Shown here: positions 23,790 to 36,021 of the stretch, piece after piece
Layout: each line of letters starts with the position of its first letter
How positions within the stretch are numbered: the stretch's first letter is position 1
DNA from: Lenzites betulinus
Taxonomy: Eukaryota; Basidiomycota; Agaricomycetes; Polyporales; Polyporaceae
Direction of reading: 5' to 3'
Assembly (NCBI GenBank): GCA_022264855.1
Contig: JABYQU010000066.1
Span: 104,579-168,578, forward strand
DNA length: 64,000 nt
Translations under genes and position numbers: made by a program
The notes under the pieces: generated by a model
Databases searched by the model: none
Told to the model about the DNA's origin: nothing
Seen by the model: only the letters and a program-made list of their open reading frames with translations

Positions 23790-25988
23790 CTACTTCTTCG
23801 GTTTCCCAAAGAAATCCTTCAGGCTACCTTGGGCGCTGGCCTTCGTACCAGCAGGTTTCTTGCTTTTCGCGGTGCTAGAAGTGCGCGCAACGGGCTTACT
23901 CTTGGGCACCTCGGCCTCCGAGGCGTCCACGTCTGTGCTTGCAGGTTTCTTCGCCTTCGCGGCGGACGCGACGGCCTTCTTGCCCTTGCCCTTCTTCGGC
24001 GCTTCCTCCTCCGCTGCGTCGTCCTCGTCGACGGATTCATACGACGAGTAGTCCTCCGTGACTGTAGAAAATTCAGCAACTGACGCGTGAACGGTAGAGC
24101 AAGATATGCGCACCCATGTATCCCTTCGGGTCCACGGTCATGCGCGACTTCATCACCCGCTTTTTCTTGAGCCCGTTCCGTCCGACAGGCACAACCTTCT
24201 TCTCCTTCCTCTTGCGCGGCTTTGGCTTCAGCACGAGGTCGTCGTCGTCGTCCTGCTGCGTCGGCTGTACGTCTTCAACCTCGGAAGGTTCCGGCGCCAT
24301 CTCGACGTCCGAGTCGTCCACAGGCTCTGGCTTGATCCGGGCGGGCCGCGATGCGGACGCCTTCTCCACCAGAGCTATGATACGAGGCAACGTTAGCAAA
24401 TCAGCGACGACATATGGAACAGGGACCGACCGTCATCGATGTCCATCATCGCGCGCAGGCTCTTCTCCGCGTCAGACTCGAGCGCGTCCGCCGCGACGAC
24501 GGACGGGCGGGGTTTCCCTTTCGTCTTGCGTGCCGGGGCGGGTGAGGGCGCCGCGTCGGAGTCCTCGTCGTCGGAGATGATGCGGTTTTTGCGCAGCTTG
24601 ACTTCACCGCGCACGGGGGCGGGGGCGGGGGCGGGTGTCGTGTTGCTCTTCTTGTCCTTCTCTGCCGCTTTCTCTGGCTGTTTCGGTTTCAATCGAGATA
24701 CGGGCTTCTCTTCTGTCTCTGAGACTGGTGGTGGGGCGGCCTTGCGCTTGACGCCGCGCTGGAAAGTGGTAGTGTGCGTTAAAAAACAAAGAACGCAGGG
24801 GTTAGGTAGGAACGCCAAACCTTGCCCTCGTCCTTCGGGGAGTCGTTCAGCTCTAGCTTGGCAGTCTTCTTCACTGCTTTCTCCACAGGAGAGATGCTCT
24901 CCTCTTTGGCCTTTGCTTCAGCCTCCTTTTCCTTGGCTTTGCCCTTCTCGCCCTCTGGTGTCTTCTTCGCCTTGCTCCAGTCGAGCTTGCCCGACGGCTT
25001 GGCCTTCACAGTACTTGCTTTACCCTTGTCTTTCTCCGCACTTAAAATAGTTGTTGAATCAGCCTTCACAGCAGGGAGCGAATCCGCCTTCTCCTTCTCA
25101 GTCTTCACTTTCAGGGTGGGTTTCCGGGAGATCGGCTCCACTGCGGTCTTCGACGAGGACGCCACTGGGGATGGTGCTTTGCCAATCTATGCAGGCAAGT
25201 TGGAGCTCTAAAGATATACTCTAAGCGACAGCTAGGGCTTACTCTGACATCAGGACCGACAACTCTGCCCAATGCGATGGAGGAAGTGGGTGCATCTTTG
25301 GCGTCTGCCTCGTAGACTATCGCGGAGGGGTCGCATATTAGACCAGCGTCCTACGCGGTGGTCAATATTCCGATACAATAGATTGAGGACCAACGAACAA
25401 CCGTACCGTGAGAGGTGAGGGACTAAGACAGTAGACGTGCGTTGAGAATATGCGCGCATACTTCGACTTTGCACCTGCGCGGAATTAAGAGAACATCAGT
25501 GTATACACGCCGGATATGTGGTGGGAAGACGTACTTTCGATATTCTGCTCCCCCACCAAAGTCATCGTGATTGTGGGGACCTCTTCCTCTTCCTCCACTT
25601 CTGCATTCTGGCTTGGCGAAGGGTCTGAGTCTACATCCATCCCATCGTCCGTCTGTGTTGAGGGTCCATTCTGCTTAGGGTGTGAGGGGCGGAAGGGCTC
25701 GCCGGAAACGAGGTATGTGGCGAAAGCACGCGTCGGAGAGTCAACAGACTGTTCGTGGAATTTGGCGAGCTCGCTAGCAATGTGTTGAGTCACAGGTAAC
25801 ACGAAGCTGAGCTTATAACGTACGTCTTTGCTCCATTGACGTGAAGCCCAAACTGACGGCTCAGTGAACGATATGTAACCTTGCAACGGACATATCAGAG
25901 AGGCTGTGTGGTTGACGTGCATGAAGACACGTACGACATTCTTCTGTATGAATAGCTGTTTCGTAAGATAGTCCTCAAGCGCAGACAT
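23790..25988 (-). CDS. DNA polymerase delta subunit 3 (Cdc27/POLD3-like) with terminal PIP box
   Basis: The N-terminal exon (25988 to about 25535) encodes MSALEDYLTKQLFIQKNVVR, YKLSFVLPV and a conserved FATYLVSGEP segment typical of Cdc27/POLD3, the part that binds the catalytic B-subunit. The middle is a long, charged, lysine-rich disordered region. The extreme C-terminus is GSLKDFFGKPKK preceded by Q, which fits the PCNA-interacting consensus QxxLxxFF. Family role: a processivity subunit tying polymerase delta to PCNA at the replication fork. The disordered middle has several exons whose borders I did not fix. It is convergent with importin-11 (241 bp gap) and divergent from the ACT-domain gene. 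Confidence 0.85.
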
Positions 25989-26322
25989 TGTGAACGCAGT
26001 GCGGGGGTTGGTGAGAGGGAAGAGCGGAGGCGAGACGCGTCGTGGCCGTGATGATTCGCGGGTCGCGTGACCTGAGAACGCGTCTGTGGCTGGTCCGCGT
26101 AGCCGCCCGTCTTTCCTCTAGATCTTCTCCTCATGCAGAGCGACCGCTGTGCTCTCAGGAACTCGTACATGTGGTACTATACTACAGGATTGTAAGCATT
26201 TATTGAGCTATGGTTGGCCGAAAAACCAGGTGTCCATCCGACCCGTGGTACCAACGGCGGCAATACATGCGCGTTCTACGAGTTTGACTCATCATGATCA
26301 CAACTTCCAGCTTTTGCCCACC
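25989..26322. promoter_or_regulatory. Divergent promoter region, POLD3 / ACT-domain gene
   Basis: This 334 bp carries ACGCGT at 26035-26040 and an ACGCGTC at about 26079. ACGCGT is the MluI cell-cycle box bound by MBF in ascomycetes, which would suit a replication gene. That is an inference from two short words. Confidence 0.35.
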
Positions 26323-26874
26323 ATGCCGCCGCCAGACCCTGCAGATAATCCTGCGTTCTGTCTTCACCTTTTGAAACGTCCATTCAAGGTTGAACAGCTC
26401 AAGCCCTATGAGAGGATCCCACACGAATACATTCGCATGCTCACCGACCCTGTCGTGGCGGGAGACCGTTTCATCTCCCTAACGCGGACCGACGAAGAGA
26501 TCTCGATCGTTGTGGAAAGCGCAAGTACTGAGGACAAGACAGCGACATGGTGCTGTATTAAGATCGCGGGGCCCATGGACTTTGGTAGGCCCTCCTCACA
26601 ATATTGATCAACTCTGGTCCGTGGGCTGAACGATCTGCAAGGCGTTCTCGCTGTATTTTGTAATTTTGCAACGCCTCTTAAGGCGGCCGATATCCCGATC
26701 TTCGCTGCCTCGACGTGGTATGGCATAGCATCATACAAAAGCGGCTTATACTAATAGTGCTTGTGGCATTGAAGGAATACCGACTATATTCTGGTCCCGA
26801 AGGATTCTGCAGCGCGGGCAGTTGAGGTCCTTACTCAGGATGGCTGGCAGTTCGTTGATGATATCAGTACCTGA
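26323..26874 (+). CDS. ACT-domain protein (CASTOR/GATS-like)
   Basis: Three exons, 26323-26584, 26642-26717 and 26775-26874, give 145 aa. The N-terminal half has FCLHLLKRPFKVEQLKPYER and FISLTRTDEEISIVVES. The C-terminal half is an ACT fold with the signature LKAADIPIFAASTWNTDYIL followed by VPKDSARAAVEVLTQDGWQF. The IFAISTFxTDYxLV block is the hallmark of ACT_7/CASTOR-type domains, small-ligand (amino-acid) sensors. Whether this protein senses an amino acid is unknown. It is cytosolic by absence of signals. It is convergent with PEX2 at 129 bp. Confidence 0.82.
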
Positions 26875-27003
26875 TAGGGAGAGAGGAATGCAATGCCGAC
26901 CTTCAGCTCAATCTGTGCAGTACTAGGGTAGGCTGCTTCAAATCAGCGATATGTCACGACTATACCAGACGTCTCCAGGAACATACAACACAGCGGGACA
27001 GAC

Positions 27004-28594
27004 TCAGTCGCTCGACCGTCCAGATTCACTATCCGGATAGCTGCCCATACTCCCGCTCATATCCGTGTAATCCACATCCTCGCTCCCAAACTCGAAGCTC
27101 ATGGCGTCCTCGTCCCTATCCCCATCCGAATCGTCCACGCCGCTCGCGTAGTCCGGGCCCTCCGCCTGCGCTTCGACCCTCTCAGTCGCAATGACGCCCT
27201 CCCCGCAGCGGAGGCACTCCCACTGCATACCCTTTGACCCCGCGCCCGACCTGTCGTCCGCCGTACGCATCATGCGCTCCGTCACGCAGTAGTAGCAGTA
27301 AACGTGCCCGCAGGACGTAGCGTACGGTGTGTGGATCGGGAATTGTGGCGCCTGTTCTGGATCACTGGGTTCCGCCAGACCCACGCTGCCGGCAGTGGTA
27401 TATGGTGAAGCAGCAGCCAGAGAGGATAACGCGTTCGTCGGGTCGGCAAAATTCGTAGACGCGTTCTCGGCGCATATTGCGCACTGGTCCTCAGGAAACA
27501 TCCAGTACTTCCCTCGGCGCTGCGTCTTCTCGTTCTGAGCGGATCCCGATGATATGTATGGCCGGAGTGGTGATGGGAGAATGGATGCAAGGGTCAGATG
27601 GGAAGTGAATGATGTGAGTTGCCGGCGGAGGGCTCGGGTATTGATGAGCGGAAGAAGGAAAAGCAAGAATTCCTGCACCAGCCTCGGTCAATAAATATGA
27701 CTCTATTCTTTGATAAATGAACGTACTGTGAACGCATGCCAAACCATCTGGCGATTCATGAACTCGTACGACACTTCCCGCTGGAAGTGCCGGCGGGCAG
27801 AGACGAGCCGCAGGCTAAGTAGCCTGTCTGCTAACGTCCGATACCTACAGATTCAATGTGAGCTCATTGTTGGAAGGAGTGTCCTTCTGAGCCTACCTTC
27901 CATTCCACAAGAAGAAAACAAAGTTGAACAGACCCGCGGCGCCATGAATAGACTCTAGACGCGTCAGAAGCTCCCAAGACTTACGCCGCCTATCCGACGA
28001 AGGCGCGTCTGGCCAGGCGTTAGACAGGGCATGCGCACGCAAGCGGTTGTGGAAGTATGGCAGGAATATCGTCAGGACGCTATGCAGCACCAGCGTCGAC
28101 CCAGACAACCCGGAAGCTGTCAAGTATGTTCAAGGCCAGCTCTATGCGCACAGGAAGAAGCGTACCAGTCCTGAACCGAGACGTCGACGGGAGCGGGGAA
28201 GCATACTTGAGCCCTTGCAGTTTTGCGCCGTAGCTAGCGCCTTGGTCCCAGACTGAGAATTTGTAGAGCACCAAGTGAATAAGGAGACCGAGCTCAGGCT
28301 CGAATTGGGCCTTGAACGCGGACTGTGCCGGCATAGTGTCTAGAAAACGTTGCGCTTGGGGACAGTAAACTCACTCACGTTGACCAGATTAAGTGCCTTC
28401 GTCAAGGGCTCCTTGAGCAACTGCACGAGCTCTGCGTCGAGGAGTTCCGCATCGACCTTTCCGACGCGCGTAATGCGGGGAAGCGGGGAGGGGGTTGCTG
28501 CAATGTCGGCCTGAATCTGGGGTAACCTGCGCTGCGCATCGCTCCAGGCGTTCTGCCAGGACTGGTCAAGAGCCAGGGTATGCTGCGAGGACAT
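27004..28594 (-). CDS. PEX2: Peroxisomal biogenesis factor 2, RING E3 ligase
   Basis: About five exons encode a Pex2 N-terminal domain: DQSWQNAWSDAQRRLPQIQ, RVGKVDAELLDAELVQLL and FEPELGLLIHLVLYKFSVW. Membrane segments follow: LHSVLTIFLPYFHNRLRAH, GLFNFVFFLWNGRYRTLADR, FMNRQMVWHAFTEFLLFLLP. The last exon carries the RING: CAIC near DQCAICAEN, then YATSCGHVYCYYCVTERMM, then WECLRCGEG. With Pex10 and Pex12, Pex2 forms the ubiquitin ligase that recycles Pex5 at the peroxisomal membrane. After the RING there is an acidic, Ser/Asp-rich tail of about 60 residues (DDSDGDRDEDAMSFEFGSED) that ends GRSSD. The start codon at 28594 precedes a conserved N-terminus. Confidence 0.9.
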
Positions 28595-28847
28595 GGGTCG
28601 AGTAACAGGTAGTCGGAGGAGGAGGAGGACATCACTTCGACGCCGAGGCGTGTCCCGCGTCAGAGAGGTGTATTATCACGTGCACGTGCGCGTCCAATTC
28701 ATGCGATCTCTTTATGGGCGTCTACCGAGTCAAGCTCAATTTCGATTCTCTCAGTCGCTTCACTCGCTCGTTCCCCTCTGCTCGCTTTCAGTCAATTCTC
28801 AGTCTAGGGACACTGTTATAAGAGAGGCTACTGGGAGAATATTAGCT

Positions 28848-30942
28848 ATGGCTGAAGCGATCCAGCAGCTCGTCCTGGACACCCTGGACAAGCAGGGTGA
28901 GATCAAGGACACTCGCACACTTGTCCTCCCTGGCTACAAAGAGCCCGCGGCCACCCATGACTCTCAGATCATCATCCTTGGGGCGCTGAACTCGCTCTCA
29001 AGTCGCGATGTATGTTTCCCGCTCCAAGAGAAATGTACAGACACCCATGGCTTCCGTAGATGATCACGTACACTACGCACGAAACTGTTTCCCATGTCCT
29101 TACCCAAGAGGGCGCACAAATCGCCCTCCAAGGCTCGCATGAGGCTCGAGTATGGGCCGCATGTCCGGCCAAAGGCGAAGGCGCCCCGATCGCTCCGAAG
29201 CAGCTGCAGGAGAAGGTGGGTGCGGAGACCGCGAAAGTCGGACAGGGACAAGCCTTCAAAAACAAGTGGATCGGCAAGGAGGGCGACGGTCTCGTGAAGC
29301 TGGTTCGTGGCTAGGAGGCCTGCCGCACAGACACGCGCTAAGGATGCATTCAGGTGGCCTCGATCACCGATACTACCCAACTTCAAATGCGCGAAGTCGA
29401 TTCCACCGGTACCATCAAAGCCGGAGAAAAGGCTCTTGCAGACCTGCGCAAACGCAAGCTAATCGCGCAGAGGTTTGTGCATTATGACATGCGCGTTTAC
29501 ATTGGAGTTTAATGCTTATGTCGCCCAGGAAGGGCCAGTGGTTCGCCGTGAGCAAGGGCTCGAATTTCAGCACCTCAACAGCAAAACCCGAGACCGATCT
29601 CACGGTAGATATGCTTACCTCGTAAGTCAAGCACGGGAGGTGCACAGACGATCCCTTGACCGAGCCAACCTCAGAGGGTCATGGAAGACATCCACGTACA
29701 AGAAGTACAACTTCGAGGCCGACGGTATCCCTCCAAATGGTGGCGCTCTGCATCCGCTATTGAAAGTTCGCGAAGAAATTCGGAATATCTTCCTGGAGAT
29801 GGGGTATGCCGTAACATACTCCTTCACCGGTTCTATCAAAATAATCCTCTCGCAGTTTCGCAGAGATGCCTACGTCCTCGTTCGTGGAATCCGGGTTCTG
29901 GTGCTTCGACGCATTGTTCGTTCCCCAGCAACATCCAGCACGAGAGGTGCAGGATACCTTCTACCTCTCCGGTAACTCTTACAGCTATTACCCGCCTCGG
30001 TGGTATTCATAAAAATTATATATAGACCCCGCCGTGTCATTGCCCCCGCCCAAGGACTACTATGAGCGGGTTTCAAAAGTTCACGAGCACGGTGGCTACG
30101 GCTCCACAGGCTACCGCGCGCCCTGGTCACACGAAGAGTCCCGCAAGCTCCTTCTCCGCACCCACACGACAGCATCGTCCGCGTCCATGCTCTACAAACT
30201 CGCGGCGCGTTGCCGTGGCGAGGAGGAGGACTCCGAGGAGGCCGTCAAGCGGGAGGGCGCGCACGCGACGTCAACCGTGCCTGGTACGGGCAAGGCGGAC
30301 GCCGACGGCTTCCGACCGGCGAAGCTCTTCTCGATCGACAGGGTCTTCCGTAACGAGACGATGGACGCGACGCACCTGGCGGAATTCCACCAGGTCGAGG
30401 GCGTCGTCGCGGACAAGAACCTGACCCTTGCGGATCTCATCGGTATCCCTTCTCCCGCGTTCTGTTTTTGCGAGGCTTGACCTAATGGGGCGACTCCACA
30501 GGCTTCATGCGCGTGTTCTTCACCAAGATGGGTATTACGAACATCCGCTTCAAGCCTGCGTACAACCCTTACACGGAGGTGGGTTGTCCCTACCTACGCA
30601 TAGACAGAAATACTCACTTCGTCCGCCCTGGCCGCGCAGCCCTCGCTGGAGATCTTCGCCTTCCACCCCCAGCTCGAGAAGTGGGTCGAGGTCGGGAACA
30701 GCGGCATGTTCCGCCCCGAGATGCTTGAGCCGATGGGCTTCCCGAAGGACGTGCACGTCCACGGCTGGGGCATCAGTCTTGAGCGACCGACGATGATTCG
30801 GTGCGTGTCGCGGCTTTGCGTGTGAGAGCGCGTGTGCTGACGAGACCGGGTGCGTAGCTATGGCATCAACAACATCCGCACCCTTGTCGGGCACAAGGTC
30901 TCGCTCGAGAGCGTCGAGCGCTCGCCCGCAGTGCGCTTCTAG
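28848..30942 (+). CDS. FRS2: Cytosolic phenylalanyl-tRNA synthetase alpha subunit
   Basis: The gene has many exons. The N-terminal winged-helix part reads [40 protein letters not shown] and [52 protein letters not shown] is the standard entry to the class II catalytic core. Motif 2 is [19 protein letters not shown] (about 30349). [13 protein letters not shown] and [17 protein letters not shown] form motif 3 near the C-terminus, which ends SPAVRF. The subunit charges tRNA-Phe as an alpha2-beta2 enzyme in the cytosol. ATG 28848 is the first in frame with the conserved N-terminus. It is divergent from PEX2 (253 bp). Confidence 0.9.
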
Positions 30943-31269
30943 GATCGCCATGGTCGAGGAGGGGAATGACATGCGGCAGCGTGAGAGGAGCGGCAGTGTG
31001 AACTATATGTACTCATCATATGAAGTGTGGCATACGAATAGAAGTGTATTTCCATGAGGTAGAGACCACAGGATCGTGACCATGTCCGCGCAGCAGGTGG
31101 TGGTACATGGTATCGACGTGTGGTAGTACACATTACGATTAATGTGAGACTGAAAGTAGGGTAACGAAGCAGTAAATGAAAGACGATTCTCGCGGGGTAT
31201 ATTATGACGGATGTATGACGCAAGGGCCACGACGAGTCTGGACAGTCTACGGAACGCACTGGGCGGAAA
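30943..31269. other. Convergent intergenic region
   Basis: This 327 bp between two convergent stops is AT-richer than its neighbours. It has no coherent ORF and is presumably 3' UTR sequence. Confidence 0.4.
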
Positions 31270-33935
31270 TTAGAACGAGAAGATCGCGGCATTCTTGCGC
31301 GAGCCGAACATGTACACGAGGGCCTGGCTCATGAACAGTCCGACGGTGATACCGATCGTGACTGCAATCATTGCGCCTCCGATGTCGATACCATTGCCCT
31401 GAGCGGTGATACCACCTGCCTGAGACAGGCCAGACTGCACAAACGTCATGAGCGCCGGGTCGAGGCGAAGCGAGCGCATGGAAGTGGACTTACCGGCACG
31501 AGGAACAGGACGCCGGTGACCATGGACGTGAACGCCGTCCCGCCCATCTTCCTCGAGTAGATGTTGCCGAGCAGCCCGACGGCGAAGGCACCGATCGCAG
31601 AGACAACGTCCGAGCGGTTGAAGATGAAGTGGTTCGCGATCTTGTTCGCCGCGTAGGACACACACGAGATGACGACCATGACCACGAGCTCGATCGTCCA
31701 GAAGGGCTGCAGGTTCGCGAGGGAGGACATGATCGAGAAGGTGGGCACGATCAGGAACTGTGTCCACCAGGGGAACGGCTGCAGGTACCACGGGAACGTC
31801 GGGGGCCGGTAGCATCCGTCGATGATGTGCTCGCGGATGTACGGAGCGCCGCTAATGAATGTGAATGTGCCTTCGAGCGGCTGGCCGTGGTTGATATTTG
31901 CGAATGTCCCGTTGTCGGAGACGAACGTGCCGGTGATGGACGCGGAAGTCATCATACGGGCAGCCAATGCAGCGAGGTCGTGGCGGGCGCCCTGGTCGAA
32001 CAGCAGGTACAAATCTGAACCAATTTGTAGACCGAAGCCCTGGAACAGCGAATGAGGACCATCGCGCTGAATGTAATAGGCGCGTGACATACCAAGAAGA
32101 GCGTGTAGATCAAAGCGTACACCATCTTCACGCTACCGCAAACGATGTTCTTCGATGCCAGTTCTAGGGAGCTGCTCACTAGAGAAAGAATAAGTATGCA
32201 ATAACGAGATGGATATGAAGACGATGGTACTTACGGATGAGATACCCTGGCAGGATACCGACAATACCAGCTGAAGAAATCGCAGTGTAGCAGAAGGTCT
32301 GACTCCGGATGCTGCTCAGTCCGCGCGCTGCGAACGAGATAACAATAGTAACCGAAATCCTGTTCAAACGAATGTTAGCGCAGGTGATAATATCGAAGGA
32401 TGGCATACGTACTCGAACACATTCGCATATAGCTGACTTTTGGTTGCCACGCAGATTTGCATGAGGCAAAGGAATGAAGCACCTATCCCCGCAATCCACA
32501 TGTCCACGAATGACCCGCCGAACGCGAGCACACAGATGAGACCAGACAAGCAGAACGCTAGCGAGCATCGAATCAAGGAGCCATACAGAGGCTTGGCCTC
32601 CATAAGCGCCTCGAGCTTGACAGTAGCCTTCCGCGCACTGATTTCGTCGTGGACAACCATCCGGTAGATTTGATGAACGTCGTGGAGGCTTCCCAGAGAG
32701 AGCCTACCACCGCACTTAACGAAGTGCATCTCGGACGTCTTCGTCTCTTGGTCCCCGAACGAGCAGATGATCACACCGGGAATGTGGATGAACTCTGCGT
32801 CGACTTCGAGGATCCTGGCGGCCGAAAGTAGCTGGGATTCGATACGATGGGAGGGTGCTCCAAATGTCATGAGCGCCTTAGCAAGACGCATGAGGAACTT
32901 CTGCCGGTTGATGACGGCTGTATCATCCTAACGTTAGTACTGCATCGCACGGGTACGACGGCCGATGAGCTTACAGGTGATGTTGAACTCAATCCGAATG
33001 CGCTGACGGAGCTTTCGGCGAGCTTTGTAGTTCATCTGCTTCATGCAAGCCTTCTCCAGGTCCTCGGGGTCGTCGAGGTTGTTCTTGCGTTCCCCCGTGA
33101 CGGTCGGGTCATCCGGGTCAATGACCTGCGATCCGCTGGAATTGGAAGAGTCGTTGCGGTGCATGTCGTAGCGAGTGGACGTGGTCATCGCCGAGTCGAA
33201 CGAGTTGCCGCGGGTCACTCGGCGGAACAACTTGGAGCGGTCGCCACTGGCTTCTCCTGATCCTTTTCCGGCACTCTTGTCGTTGGCGTAGAGGTCCATG
33301 AGGTTGGAGAGGTAGCCGCGGTGGCGATCATCTCGGGTACCGAGGTCGCACGCAGGGCCCTCGTCATCGGAGTTCTCTTCGTCCTCGTTGTCTTCTTGGC
33401 TGTAAGTCGACGGCCGGCTGTTTGCTTGTTGAGGGCGACCAGTAGAAGTGCGACCAGGAGAGGGAGATCCCGAGTAGGCTTCATTAGGCGGGCGGATGTC
33501 ATAAGGGTGCTGATATGTCGAGAAGGACGAGTTGCGCCGCTTCTTGGCCGCGCCTTCCGTCATGTCTTCGGACCCCCGGTGATCATACACAGTCGTGTCG
33601 GAATCGTGCTGACCATTGCCGTGACCTTCACCGGCATCAATTGGTGGTGGATGAGGGATTCTGCTCGAGGTATCGGGGGCTCCACTCTGTTGGTAGTCCG
33701 GAATGCGCCATGATATCTCGTCGTCTGCCGGATGTGCAGGCTCAGGAGCAAGAACGACGTCCGAGTGGTTGTCCGGGGACCCGGAGGGTAACTGGTAATC
33801 CCTGACAACGTCGCCCGTAACAGGAACGTACTCGTCTTGATCGTCAAAGTGTACCCGAGAGCTACGGCGCGTCCCAGAGGTATCTGCTGAACGCCTTGCT
33901 ATAGAGGAACGCCGAGGGAGGTCTGTGTAAGGCAT
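31270..33935 (-). CDS. ThrE/Prm10-type multi-pass membrane protein (DUF1212)
   Basis: A disordered, charged N-terminal third of about 330 residues starts MPYTDLPRRSSIARRSADTS. It is followed by the conserved cytosolic module MRLAKALMTFGAPSHRIESQ, FIHIPGVIICSFGD, GGRLSLGSLHDVHQIY and EISARKATVKLEALM. Two blocks of hydrophobic helices then follow: LAFCLSGLICVLAFGG, AGIGASFLCLMQICVA, VTIVISFAARGLSSI, MVYALIYTLFLGFGLQIG, FWTIELVVMVVISCVSYAA and SAIGAFAVGLLGNIYSRKMG. The protein ends MIAVTIGITVGLFMSQALVY before a short tail. This two-domain architecture is that of fungal ThrE-like proteins (yeast Prm10; bacterial ThrE exports threonine). Fungal substrate is not established. About seven exons; stop TAA at 31270-31272. 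Confidence 0.85.
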
Positions 33936-34732
33936 GACGAAGTTCGCAGAAAGATAGGGTGTCTCGCCAGGAGTCGCACAGAGGGATGTAGAGTTATGGG
34001 AGGAGAAGCTAGAGATACAGGTCAGCCAGCTTGGAGGCTATATGGTGCACCTCTGTTAGCAGGTCAGCCTCTCGTCGGTTCGGCGTTGCGATCGTCCGGT
34101 CTGCCCGGGCCCACCTGTGGCCATGTTCGCCTCCTTCGACCTCAAGCATCAGCATCATAAGCGTTACGCTGCTACACGCGTATGCGTGGCCATGCTAGTT
34201 GCTCGGACGATGTTTAGTTTGAAGGACTGGCGGCGCGCCGAAGGAAACAACTCCAAGCTACATAGGCGCTCGTTCAGTAAGATGACAGTTCCCGTTTGGG
34301 ATGAACCGGCTATATACATTCGGCGCTTCTGATTGGATGGCCAGAGCCAGAATGCTTCTTCCGAGGTTTATCCAGAGGTTGTAAACCACTACTACACTCA
34401 CTGCCTCCTCTGAGACTAGCCCACTACTCACTCAACCGTTCACGTCGGTACATACACATGCATAGCGCATAGACTTGTGATCAATGTGAGCTAACATACC
34501 GTCCCAGATTACTGTGAGCCCCAATATCTTTTGGCGCTCTCTGCTCATGCTCACGTTAATTGATCGGTGAATGTTTCGTTATCGGCGAGTCGTAGTGCCA
34601 CCTACCTTCATCTGATATATAACCAAGCGAAGAGGATCTCAACGTATCCCACCATCTACTCGTACACTTTTTCAAGGTCTACTCTTTTACAGACATCTGA
34701 CCCTTGTCACCATAATAATCCCCCTCCAACAG
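33936..34732. promoter_or_regulatory. Divergent promoter region, ThrE-like gene / GNAT gene
   Basis: This 797 bp contains no credible gene. An ATATATAACC sequence near 34615 is a plausible TATA box about 115 bp upstream of the GNAT start at 34733. Confidence 0.4.
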
Positions 34733-35392
34733 ATGGCATCGGATACAACGTCCAAAGGCGAGGTCTACCTTCGCGAAGTTCGCCCATCGGACTCTCCGTC
34801 TCTCAACCGCATCTGCCTCCTTACCGGCGACGCAGGGAAGTCGGCCGAGCCGCTGCATACATTCGGCGAGCTCATCGGTCTCGTCTACGCTGAACCCTAC
34901 GCCCACCTTCCCACCACTTTCGGGTTCGTGATGGTGGACCCGTCCAAAGACAACGCCGTGGTCGGCTACATCCTCGGCACGTACGCCACCCGCACCTTCG
35001 AGCAGCACGCCACGAGCGAGTGGTTCCCGCGCGTGCGCGCAAAGTACACCCTTCCCCCCGAGACGAACGAAGGCGCGACGGACGCGGACAGGCGCTACAT
35101 CAACATCCTGTACAACCCGTCCCACGCGCCCCAGGCCGCCGTGGACTTTTCGCCGGCGCACCTGCACATCGACATTCTTCCTGGGTACCAACGCCAAGGA
35201 TGGGGCCGGAAACTCACCGCGCGCGCGGTCGAGTACCTCCGCGCCGAGCGGGGGCTGAAGCGGTTGTGGCTTGGGCTCGACCCGCGGAACGACGATGCCA
35301 AGAAGTTCTATGAGCGTTTGGGTTTCAAGGAGCTGCCAGGCGCGCCGGTGGGGACGATGGGACTAGAACTGGAAGAATTTGGAGCACGGTGA
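34733..35392 (+). CDS. GNAT-family N-acetyltransferase
   Basis: A single exon of 219 aa. The acetyl-CoA-binding motif A is clear: AHLHIDILPGYQRQGWGRKL (Q/R-x-x-G-x-G as QRQGWGR), followed by TARAVEYL. Motif B is visible as LWLGLDPRNDDAKKFYERLG. The N-terminal part has VYLREVRPSDSPSLNRIC and VVGYILGTYATRTFE. The layout resembles fungal acyl-CoA N-acyltransferases related to the HAT-like domain of bacterial and eukaryotic OGA proteins. No targeting signal is seen. The acceptor substrate cannot be inferred. It is the only intronless enzyme gene in the housekeeping part of the window. Confidence 0.85.
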   Translation: MASDTTSKGEVYLREVRPSDSPSLNRICLLTGDAGKSAEPLHTFGELIGLVYAEPYAHLPTTFGFVMVDPSKDNAVVGYILGTYATRTFEQHATSEWFPRVRAKYTLPPETNEGATDADRRYINILYNPSHAPQAAVDFSPAHLHIDILPGYQRQGWGRKLTARAVEYLRAERGLKRLWLGLDPRNDDAKKFYERLGFKELPGAPVGTMGLELEEFGAR

Positions 35393-36021
35393 CTCTAAAT
35401 GATGGCTGGTGCAGTAATTGCTAATGAAGAAGCGTACAACTCCAACTCTTTCCGCGATGCTCGCACTCCCGCATGAGATCGTCCAGTGCGCAGTGCAGTC
35501 AAATTGGCGGAGCCGCCGTCAAATTCGCCTGAAGCACACACAATTCAGTTTTTCGTATGCTCCCTTTGACTCACACCGCACTTAACGACTCCCTCGCGTC
35601 TCGACACTCAATGGCCGTGTTAGAATGACCGTCCGTGACTGAACCTGACGTGCCAAGAATCCCGTCCACAGGTCATGCGCACTGCGGCGCATCCCACGTC
35701 GGGCCCGTCGCTTAACAATCAAACTGCGAACCCTGGACCCACTGGGACCGCGCGGCCCCGTCCCCGGAGCGCCTGCGAGTGGCGACGAAGGACCTGTGGG
35801 CAGAGGGTCTGCTGGTAATGCCGACTGATCAAGCTAGGCCTGCGTTAATCCAGCGGTGGGCAGGGGGCAAAGAGCCTGATGTGCGATGTGTACTGACACA
35901 CGGCGCGCCGGCTCACTGGGAACGCACGAGCATAAATAATGGGCACGACCTTCGGCAGAGATGCACTCACTCACCCTGAGCCCTCCTCGTTCTCATTAAT
36001 AACCCCTCGACCCTTCATATC
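35393..36021. other. Intergenic, no gene seen
   Basis: This 629 bp has no convincing ORF. A CATAAATAATGGG sequence at about 35931 may be the TATA element for the small gene starting at 36022. Confidence 0.35.
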
